From: Atrina japonica
Taxonomy: Eukaryota; Mollusca; Bivalvia; Pterioida; Pinnidae
DNA length: 64,000 bases
Assembly (NCBI GenBank): GCA_030159075.1
Contig: BROG01000483.1
Coordinates: 292,501-356,500, forward strand
Reading direction: 5' to 3'
Position 1 is the stretch's first letter. Each line of letters begins with the position of its first letter. Positions 49,420 through 61,400 of the stretch are shown piece by piece. The position numbers were made by a program, and so were the translations under genes. The notes below the pieces were generated by a model. That model had not been told where the DNA came from, searched no databases, and worked only from the letters and a program-made list of their open reading frames with translations.

Positions 49420-52400
49420 GTAATGGAAGGTTGATGTCATGCTTTTAAATTAGAATCGGAGTGATGATTCTATGGGTTATATATCATACGTTTTACATAC
49501 GCTAATTCGTTCGCGGCACAATTCGTATTTATTTTAATGGTCATCAATAGTCATATTGGCTACTGTAGTGCCAGTACAGTAGTGGTTTCTTTGAACTCGA
49601 AGTCTGCTCAATAATGTCGAATAAAATCATAAAAATGAATAAGCATACTGTACTGCAGTTAAGACAATTTAACAATTACTGAATAAATTAATTCAGGGGT
49701 TAATAGGGGCGGTAATACTAATAGATCCTTTGTGAGACAGGGTTCAATTGGAAATTTTTATATCGTAAGAAAAATGACAATCTAAATTTACTTATTTAGA
49801 CCCAACTGACAGCATGATTTTAATCTGCCATGACATGGAAACATATGACAGTTTTTATTGAATTCAAGTAATTTCAGCACCAAGTAATATCAACACCGAT
49901 TAATTTTGACACTTGTATAGGTAACTTCAACACTTATGTACAAGTAACTTCGACACTTACCATTTCGGCATCAAGTATTTTTGACAGTTGAACAGGTGAT
50001 ATAGACAACTGATGTTAATTCCGATAAATCATTGATGAATATCTCATGTCAAATATTTTATTATTTATTTCTAAAAATAATGTTTTAATGCATGTTTTTT
50101 AGTGCCAAAAATACTTGCTTTCAAGTGCCCAAATTACTTAGTGTCAAATTCACCTGACACCTTTTGACTGAGTGTCTGTAAGGCAATTTACCGTAAACAA
50201 ACTTGAATTACCAAAACAGATTGAAATAAAAGGCAGAAAACACACTAAAATTATTAGAGCACGATACAAATGTTGTAATATATGTTGTAGAATACATGTA
50301 TGTTGAAAATGTCATTTGTAACCTGATTTATGTATAATTATGGGTTAATTCCGAATAAATTTCCAAAACATACTGAAACACACTACAATTGCTGAAACAG
50401 ACAGAAATGACACTAAAACACACCACAATGACTGGAACAAGATACAAATGTTTAAATAATTATCTAAAATGTAATTTGAAACATGACTTATATAAAATTA
50501 TAGATTAAATTTTATGAATAAATCCTTGAAACAAGAGCAAAACACACTACAATTACCGAAACAGGCCGATCTAGTTTTGGTAATTGTATCTAGTGAAAGT
50601 GGTGAGTTTCAGTCTTGTTTCGGAAATTTATTCGGAATTAAGTTATATTTACACTTAAGTTATGTTACAAAATACATTTTAAATATGTATCGCACTGTCT
50701 TATGTTTTCGGCGATATGTGGAATTCGACGATTTCATTACGTCTCCATTGACGTCGGGTCATTCGGAAGGGTCCTTAGATCATCAAAAACCCATGTTGCT
50801 GGTGTATACTACAACATTTGTATCTTGCTTCAGTTCAGTAATTGTAGTGTTTTTCAGTCTGTTTTGGTAACTGTAGTTTGTTACGGTAAATTGCCTGACT
50901 CCTGAGTGTTGTAAAGATTAATTTTCTTCTTTTGTTTATACTGAATGTTACATAGAGTACATCAATGGGAATATTTTGTCCAAAATCAGTGGGGGGTGGG
51001 GGGGTTAATAGATTTTGCATTTGAAATGGGACCCTTAAATATACTGTTTAATGCACATATTGGAAGATTGCTAAATATTAAATATATAATATTATTTGTT
51101 TTACAGAGAGTCTTCAGTCTTAACAATAAAACCTTTGGTGGTCAGGGGACCATCACATACAGTTGGCAGAAAGCTCAAGGAAACTACCTTGCTACATCTG
51201 GGTGAGTTATAATAGATTTTGGCTCACTTGCTCAAAACTTGAGAATTTTACTCAACTTCAGATAATCCTAAAATCTGATTGGCTGAGCTGGCCAAGTTCA
51301 GAATATTCTTACACTTTCAGCAAGTGGGCCTAGATACATACAAATTTGAGGTTAACAAACTGGTAGAATGAGTGATGGGCAATCTGTTTAAAGTCAATGC
51401 CCATAATCAGTTTGTTATAATAAGATGCAAAATACATGATTAATTATAGATTACATAATCAGTTTATTTTTATCAAAGAATTTTTACAATACTTGTAGTT
51501 CATACAATATTCAACTTGCCATCCCCAGCAGTTATGATAGAGTCTCAATTTTTTAATGTCTAAATATCCAATATCACTGTTGTGTGGAACATTCGTTATG
51601 AATCATAACCAATTAGCTATTTCCAAGTTTGTTAATTTCCATTTTGACATTCCCCAAATTGGTGCCATTACATGTATATATTGTTTTATCCCTTATATTT
51701 TACAGGTTTTGTTTATTGTAACAGTTATAATATTTTATGCTGAGCTAAAAAAAAAAGCTACTGTAATGTACTTTCATTGAACCCTTTTAAAGACATACTT
51801 TATATCATTTAAACAAATTTTGCAGAATTATTTCTTTTTCATTATTTGTAAAATCTCAAATTTTGTCTAATTTACAATATACTAAAAGAAGATAAGAAAA
51901 ATAACTTAAAGATATGTCAACTGACTGATCCACTTCTGAAATATGTCAACTGACTGATCCACTTCTGAAATAGGTCAACTGACAGATCCACTTCTGAAAG
52001 TTTTGGCCAGAGTGGAATAAACAAAGATTTTTTTTTATTATAACAGACAGATAACAGAGATAACCTATTTGTACTGATGCTTTTATCTTAACAGAGCTGA
52101 CCATAGTGTGAGAATATATGACAGACATGGGGAACTTAAAGAAGAAATCAGTTTACCAGGGTATGTATATTAAAGATGTTCATAATTCACTTGGGGTCTC
52201 AATGGTTGAGCGGTTAGAGCTTTGTGCTTTAAACCATGAAGTCTCTCACCTCTAGTCAGTGTGGTGTCGTGTCCCACTGCGACCTTAGAAAGTGAGAGAG
52301 TTACAGTTTACTGTGATTTCTTGCATATTGCTTGCTGCACCCTATAATTACCCACAGGAAATATGCAGAAAATGGTGGCTTCTTCCTGGATACATTGTAA

Positions 52401-55400
52401 CCATGATTTTCTCCACCACCATATAACTAACAAATTGTTGAGTATATGTATCTGTAAAATAATGTATTTCTTATAATTGTTGTTTTTTGGACAAAATATA
52501 CATGACAAATACATGTACAGGATGTAAAGTAAACAGATATGTACATGTATGTGTAATTAAACATTAACTACAGTTTTGATGAATGTTTATTTAATTTCAT
52601 TTCATTTTTTCTAAGAGAAAGCTTTTGCGAAAATTGAGTCTATACCAAGGTTAAAACATTTAGTATGATTTTATTAACAGTAAAGCCCGGTTTATCAGAC
52701 CTCCTCACTGAGTGATTGACTAAAAATGGCCTGATTAGCCAGGTGGTCTCTTAAGTAAGGGTCGAGACTTATTTAATATTCATTAAGAATTTGCAAGAGA
52801 CTGAATGTTGATGGTCTGAAATGTAAAGCAGTCTTCTGAGTGAGGTGAGCAAGGTTTTACTGTATTTCGTTTCTGTTTCTCAGAATGTGCACAGGAATGG
52901 GCTGGGACAGAGATGGTGATACGTTGGCTATCATTAATGATAAAAATGGCGTCATCACATTATGGGATGCCAACACCTTGAAAAGTAATCCAATCGATAG
53001 TGGTCTCAGGTATGTTATCACCTGTATAGAAAATTTTAAACTTGTCATACACAAAAACATAGATGAAAAGCATAAATTTCTTTATTGTTGTTTGACAGTT
53101 TGTTGTTTCTTTGAATACCGAATCAAGTCTCATATGATAGACACTGATATTATGTCTGTATATATTTTATTTGTAACGTGTTGAAATAAAGTATGTAATT
53201 CAGGGCTGGACAAATATTTTTGGAGTCAGGTTGCCCAAGGCAATGTGAAAGCAATTTTCAACTTGCCCTGATCATCGTTTCCCTCAACACTTGCAGTAGT
53301 AACTAATAAGACCAGACAAATTTTTAAAACATGGTTATTTTTTTTAGCTATTTTTCAACTTGTCTGAGCCCAAATTGAGCTTGTCCCGGGTGTTGGGCAA
53401 GTGGATTTTCATTTTATAATTAGTTATCGCGAAGTGGGCTGAAGGGTTACAATACAATTTGTTAAGAAAAACATCACTCTAAATTAATGCTAAACAGGAA
53501 CTATCCGAGGAAGTAAAAAGAAAACAGAAACGTTTTGTTTCTTTTTATTTACGCAACTTGTTTAATCAGAGAGTATGCCACCTACATATGCTCGGTGAAA
53601 AAGTAAAGATATGAATTTTGTTTTAATGCCATTGATCACTTCATTATAATAGTATAAGAGACGTTGGTTGGCGCGTCAAGGGACATAGAAATTGGTTTGT
53701 TATAGGCAAAAATTCATGATATAAAATTCGTTCTAAAATTGTTTTTCAACATAGAATATATAGAGGTGCACTCAGGAATTATTTATTGATTCATTATGTG
53801 AAAGAATTCGTACACATCAAGTTTATCATATTCATGTTTTACTGTACATACGTTAACCCTGATGGATTTCGTTTGATTTCAGAGATCAGCTGTCCTTTTT
53901 ACTATGGGCTAAAGCTGGGCCATACCTTGCGATTGGAACATTTAAGGGCAACCTGTTAATTTACAACCATCAGACATCCAGGTAAAGCTGTAATCAATTT
54001 TAGAAGATTACAGTCTCTATTATTTGTACAGGTGTATGTTGTGATTTATTATTCTAGTGTTTTAACATCGTCTTGATGCACTGGGTAAAGGCCTTGTGTG
54101 GATACAAGATAAGCAGAACGAAAGATAAGCGAAAAGTTTGAAAAATCACGAGTGGTTTTAAAAACCACTCCTCCCAGGATGCCTTCAGCTTGTCCCAAGT
54201 TTTATAAACTTTAATGGAACCATTAAGATTAGTTTTTGTTTGATTTTTCTAATATGGGACTAAAAATTAAAAAAAAAAATTGCAGTATTAGGACTGTAAA
54301 TGTACTGTGTAAATGCAACGTTATAGAGTCTACAATATAAGATGTTAGAGGTCTAGATGATAAAGTACTTGTCACCAGGGATGAGTACTTGTCATAACTC
54401 CTTGTCCCCATGCCATTTTCACCTGTCCAGGACGAGTGGATAAGTGCATTTTTCTTGCTCTGGCATAATTATAATACAGAAGACAGCCTTCACTATGTTA
54501 TGCAATACATCGAGCAGAGTTGGGTGTTTTATATCGTGGAGGTGCTCTAATCCATTTACCCTTAAAACACATTTGGAACTGGTCTTAGTCATTGATTTGC
54601 AGAAGAGTCCATTGTTTGTCAGGGGATGATGATTTAATTCTTAAAAGTCTTGTTTTCTATTCCTGTATATTCAGCAAATTAACTTAAGTTCATAGTAGCT
54701 ATAGCCAACCAGTGTACCGACTATTGAGGTTGTTTACCTCCCCTTACATCATTTTATCCGTGTACATGGACAGGATCTTTATACTTGGCTATATTTTTTT
54801 AAATACAAAAAAGTAGAGCTTTGATATTTCACATGTGCAATTATTATGATCAGCCCTTTGAGAAGACTTTTCTTTGACCTTGTGACCTACATAATGTCAT
54901 TTGAAATGCTCTTATAGTGATTAAAATCAGTCATAATCTCAGTATTTGATATTATAAAGCTGCCACCTGGTGACTTTGTTGTCTTCTGACAGCTCTTGTT
55001 TATACAGAGAAACTTCTATATAAAGACCTCCTTTGGGACACAACAAAACCAGTCTTTATAAGGAGGTGGTTTTTATAAAGAGGTTAATTTGTACACAATG
55101 GTACTATTGGGTACAGCAAATCAGTCTTTATGACCAGGTGTCTTTATACCCAGGTGGTCACTAAAGCAGGTTTTACTGTATTATTATACATGTAATGGAT
55201 TGGAGGAACTCATTTTGGATATTATTATTGTTTGTATATACAAGAAGCTGCTGTAATTTTCAATAGGCATTTTTTTTATTGGTGGGGGGGGTGGGTATTT
55301 TCTCTGTTCATTATATCAATTTTCCTGAAATTTTGAAAGTGGATGTGAACTCTTTTAGTCCTTAAGCCACACAGATTTTGAGAATTGAAAACATATACTC

Positions 55401-58400
55401 ACTACTTATGTTTCGTTTGCTATATAGGAAAGTCCCAATACTTGGTAAACACACACGTCGTGTGACTTGTGGATCGTGGAGCAACGAAAACTTGTTGGCT
55501 TTAGGAAGTGATGACAACACTATCACGATCAGTAATGTGGAAGGCGACACAATAAGACAAACATCGGTGCGGTCAGTTCCGCAAGATGTCCAGTTTTCTG
55601 AGATGAAAGGAGATGAGAGGAGTCAAATGGGGGAAAACACGGTAAGATTATTTATTTTTTTTTGCATATCAACTGTGATGCTTGGTATTGTTTTGTTTTT
55701 TTTGTGCTGTTGTAAAACTTTTTATTGTTGATACTTTTAATGGAAACACATGTTTAACAATTTAAGTGGGGGCAATCACAAAAAAGTGATCAAGATAACA
55801 TCAGCACATTTAATGTGTCTTTTCAATATTCATTGACAATCTAAGTGCTTTCTGGGGATATCTTAAAAAAAGTTAAAAAAACTTCACAAAACTTCATGTG
55901 CACAACAAATTTAATGCCTAGAAATGTCTTTTCCATATTCCAGAATTTTTATTTTCTATAATTTTCCTGTTACCAGGGACAGCTCCCTTTTCGGGAGATC
56001 TCAACAACTACATTCTTGTTAGATTATCCAATTTTAATTTTGTGATTCTCTTTATCTTCTAGGTCAGTGTTGTAATCGGTAAAAAGACGCTGTTCCTATA
56101 CAATATGAATGATCCAGAAAATCCTATAGAACTGGCATTTCAACAGAGATATGGCAACATAGTGTCTTATAGATGGTATGTACATGATTTTAACGATAAG
56201 TCTTACAGTTGGTGTAGGTATGATTTTACGATAACAGTGTCTTATAGATGGTATATATATATATATGATTTTACGATATGAGTCTTTTAATTGATGTGTA
56301 CAATTATACAATAGCAATGTCCTATACATTGTGTGTGTATGGTTATAACATAATGTCTTATAAATGGTATGTGTATGATTTTACAATAGCATAGTGTCAT
56401 TAAGCAGTGGGGTTTCTTTAACGTGCAAACACCTTCTATGACGTGGGACCTTGGTTTTTACTGTTCCATCTGAAGGACAGGAAACTGATCTGCGACCAGT
56501 TGGACTCAAACTCACAACCTCATGATCAAGATTCCAGTGCACTACCGACTGAGCCAGGTCGGCTCTACCTTGCATTAATGATATGATAACACAGTGTCTT
56601 CTAAGGCCATATTCTGAAAACATCTTGATTAGTAATCCTTTAACTAAAATCGCTTGAGAAACCATCGGTCTTGTAAGATCATATTTCACTGACAGAAGTG
56701 GGTGGTCTCTCAAAACAGGTTCCTCATTATCACAAATTATAAGTTTACACAAAATTCAGATTTTGACCTGACATGTTACAAACTAGGAATGAGAAGCTTT
56801 GATAATTATATAAAATCGATACCCTGTATTACTTGATAGATTCTACTTCATCTTTTATAGGTACGGAGATGGGTACATCATGATAGGATTTTCCCATGGA
56901 TATTTTGTAGTTATTTCAACACACATGAAAGAAATAGGACAAGTAAGTTTCACGATACAGTGTGTCAATATTTTGATACAGCATGGGGTGGAAATTAACA
57001 GGTGCCCGTTCGCCCAAGGCGACTGAATTTACGATCGGGCGAATTGTTTTATGTACGCAGTTGCCCGTTTGGCGAATTGATTTCAGGAATTTTTTTGCCA
57101 CTTTTTGGGGCCGTTATTTGGTCCATTTCCAGTCAGAAATAGTATATGTTTTTTCCCAATTTTGGTCCTTAAAATTCCCAATCTGATGAAGCTAAAATTT
57201 TGACATGTTAAGTTCGAATGTCCGCTTTTATCAGAATGAAAGTAGAAGTACAACCATTCTGCATTCGTCATTTCAAAAACCTTAAGTTTCGAAAGTGATC
57301 CATTTCCTTCTATTTGTTGTTTAAATGGATTGCTAAAAACCAGTTAAAAATTAAAATTATTATTTTATTGACAAGCAAATACGTTAGTCTTTACCTCGTG
57401 GCCAAAAATGTCACAGAACACATCGTGTGTTGACTGTTGTTGCTTGCAGTTTATGGAGGAAATGGAAGTTGGGTGTGTGTAATAAAAGAATCGATACCGA
57501 ACGGAACTGAATTTCAGGATGTGTTAAAATGATGATACATGTACATGTAATACTCTACATTGTATAAAAGTTATAAAATCTTAATTAAATGTAGGTGAAT
57601 GATAAAAGGATAGATATTGTTTTAAAAAACGAAAACTTTTGTAATTTGCATCAATTTAAACACACAGTAGTTACATTGTAAAATAGTAATGATGATATTG
57701 ACAATACAGAATGCATTTACAATTAATTTATTTGCAAAGACAATGTATATCATTCAGAGACAATTTACATTGTATATATTTATTAAAGTAACAATAATTA
57801 ATAAAACACAAAATTGACTCATATATTTTTTTTCTTTGCGGGCAACCAAATTTTCATGGCAGGCAAGCACAATATCAGTATAGCACTTGCCTGGCTGAGC
57901 AAGTTGTTAAAAATGTTAAGGTCACAAACTGGTTAAAATTTTTTCAAGTAAATATGACGGGCCCCTAAGTTAAAATCTGGGCTCCCAGAATTTAAAACTT
58001 AGGAGCCCGTTTGGCTCTTGGGGATTTTTTCTTAATTTCCACCCCTGTACAGGTATGCAACTGTAATGTAATAGCTATTATCTGTGGTATATTTTGTATT
58101 CAGAGAAAAAAACAAAGAAAAAAGTAACAGAGATGGTCATTTCAAGTATAGTGGAACCTGTCTTGAGAGACCACTTTCATGAAAGACCACCTGTCTTCTG
58201 AGACAGCATTCTGGAAACCACTTGGATAAATAATGCTTTAAATAGAACCTCTTTCGAGAGACCACCTGTCATGAGACACCACATTTAGTGGCCTGTCTTA
58301 GGAGATCTCATTTCAATGGCAGAAAGGGTAGTCTCTCAAGACAGTTTCCATTGTGAAACAGATGATTAAACTCTTTAAAGATGGCTTAGATTATGACTTA

Positions 58401-61400
58401 AAGTATCCATGTTTATAAAAGTATAGAGTGTACTTATATAAAAATCGATGATAAAATGTTTTCTATGGCTGCATCTAACTATAGAACTCAATTTTGGAAA
58501 GAATGCTAAATGGTTAGCAGATTTGTAGCAATTGGAGTAATCAAAATGAAGATTTATTGGTATGTCTTCAATAATTGAACTGTTAATGTATCTGAACTTC
58601 AAGTATGATAACTGAACTGTGAATATGATAGCTGGATTATGTATGTGATAATTGAACTGCAAAAATGATTATTGAAATGTAAATATGATAACTGAACTGT
58701 AAATATGATAACTGGATGACAGATATGATAAATAAACTACAGAAATTATAAACTGTTAATATGATAACTGAACTGTTAATATGATAACTTAACTGTTAAT
58801 ATGATAACTGAACTGTTAATGTGATAACTGGATGATTGATATGATAACTGGATGATTGATATGATAACTGGAACTGCAGATATGATAACTAAACTGCAGA
58901 TATGATAAACTTAATATTGTAACTAATTATTGAACGTTAATATGATAACTGAACTGTTAATATGATAACTAAATTGCAGATTATGATAAACTGTTAATAT
59001 TGTAACTAAACAGTTAATATGGTAACTGAACTGTTGATATGATAACTATACTGCAGATATGATAAATAAACTGTAAATATTGTAACTGAACAGTTAATGT
59101 GATAACCGAACTGTTAATATTGTAATTGAACTGTTAATATGATAATCAAACTGTAATATGATAACTGAACTTCAAACTACTGATGTTTTTGTTTAAAGTT
59201 GGTTTTGCAAATTTTATATAGAGGATGGTTGATGGTTTGCAAAATGATACATTTACTACCAGACACATGAAATTGACGCTTATTGACTATGTTGACATAT
59301 TTGATAAGACGTAAGTTCCAACGTCTGACAATGATTCCATAGAAAGATTTCTTGGATTAATTAGATTTAGAGAACTACATATCAAAGTGACTAAGTGACG
59401 GTAACTTTTATTTACAGGAATTGTTTCAAGCAAGGAACCACAAGGACAGCTTGACATGTATAGCAATATCTACATCACTAAACAAGGCGGCATCATGTGG
59501 TGACAACTGGTAAGTCTTAATATCTGCCACATATTGCTGCATCAAAATTCATTTGATAGCTTGTCTAGTTCAGTCTAGCTATATACATATCTAATAAGAT
59601 TGAATCACCAGCTAACTACATCACATGGTGACAACTGGTAGGTCTAGCAATCTACCACATTTGGTAGGACTGTATCATCATCTCACTGTACAGTGCTACA
59701 TCACTGGTGACATCTGGTAAGTCTTGCTATCTACTACATATCTAGTAATGCTACATCATGATCTAACTACATCACAATGTGACAACTGGAAGGTATTGAT
59801 ATCTACCACATATCTGGTAAGACTATATCACCATGTGACAATGCTGGAATGGTGATTGAGCTATCTACCACATATCTGGTAAGACTATATCACCATCTCT
59901 CTGTACAATGCTACATCATATGGTGACAACTGGTAGGTATAGCTATCTATCACATATCTGGTAATACTACATCACCATCTCACTGTACAATGCTACATCA
60001 CATGGTGACAACTTATAGGTCTAGCTATCTATCACACCTCACAATGCTGCACGTCATAATTCATGTCATGCTAAGTGGTAAGTAAGTACATTGTATTTCC
60101 TTGTCTGCCTCACATTAAATGGTTTACCATGTGTTAACAAATGGTAAATCACAGTGTCCACCATCTCTTATATAACAAGGTTTTCACCATATTAGGACAA
60201 CTTCCTCAAAAGTTGCCTTCATCATTTGTCGGTAAATTTAAAATTAATTTTTATGGTTAAACAACAGAACTATTTGGGGTTACAAGTAAGTGTGTGTATA
60301 TATAGCAAACAAATGAAGGGTATTTGGGAGAGCATTCTTTTATTCCTTAAATTATCTCCTGAAATAATTGTTATATTTTGTATATATTTAATGTAGTAAT
60401 AAACAAATTGATAAATGATATTTTTACAGTATAAAGATCCACGATTTATCAGATCTGAAGGAAATGTTTGCTATCATCAACATGGATGATGAGAGAGGAC
60501 TTGACAAGCTAAATTGGACAGATGATGGCCAGCTGTTAGCAGTGTCAACACAGAAAGGGAACCTGCATATCTACTTGACTAGATTACCAATGTTAGCATC
60601 GGCCAATCAAACAAGAATAGCTCACTTGACCTCACTACTAGAGGTCACTATAGAAGATAATGTACAACAGGTATGGTTATCAAAAGAGAGGACATTATGC
60701 ATATTATTTTTGGGGGGGGGGGGGTTAGCATGAATACTTGAAGGGGCATTAGCTTTGTTTTCCTTTTTTACTACTTGATTGATAAACAATAACAAAAAAG
60801 AGATTAACACAAACATAAAAATTCTTAAAATCCTATATATTTTGTGAAAATTGCTTGAGAAACCCAGGTTTGGCACTTTTTCAATTGCAACTGATTAACT
60901 CAACCTTACTATTTGTATATAAATAGCATCCTGGACTTACCTTATTTTCCCAAAATATATAGGAATATGAGATTTTCTGTGCCTGTATATAGCTCTTATT
61001 TGTTATTGTACGTCAATTACAAGTAGTAAAAGTAGAAAAAAAAATTGAAATATTTTTTTTTAGAGTAAACACATTTATTGTTCCTTTAAAACCCTTGCTA
61101 TTCATCCCAATCAGACAGTGAAAGAGATCTTTAGTGTGTGTATTCGCGTCTTTGTGGAGTAGTCCATTTTTATGATTGCTTTTATAGCGACACAAAAATT
61201 GTACAACCTAACAAAGGAATGAACCCTTAAACTTCTGTTTAAGCATAGAGAGTGGAGGTGGATAGGAGATGAAATATCACCTCTGAAAAATCGAAAATCA
61301 TAACCAAGGATAGAACCAGAGATATTTATGTTAGAGATCCAGCACTCTGCCAATTGCTTATTATTTTGATAGTAAAATTTGTTGATCAAAAATATGTTGA

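Noticed and set aside
50514..50870. 118-codon plus-strand ORF in WDR19 intron 1
   Set aside because: It falls inside the hAT-like palindromic element and has no transposase motifs.
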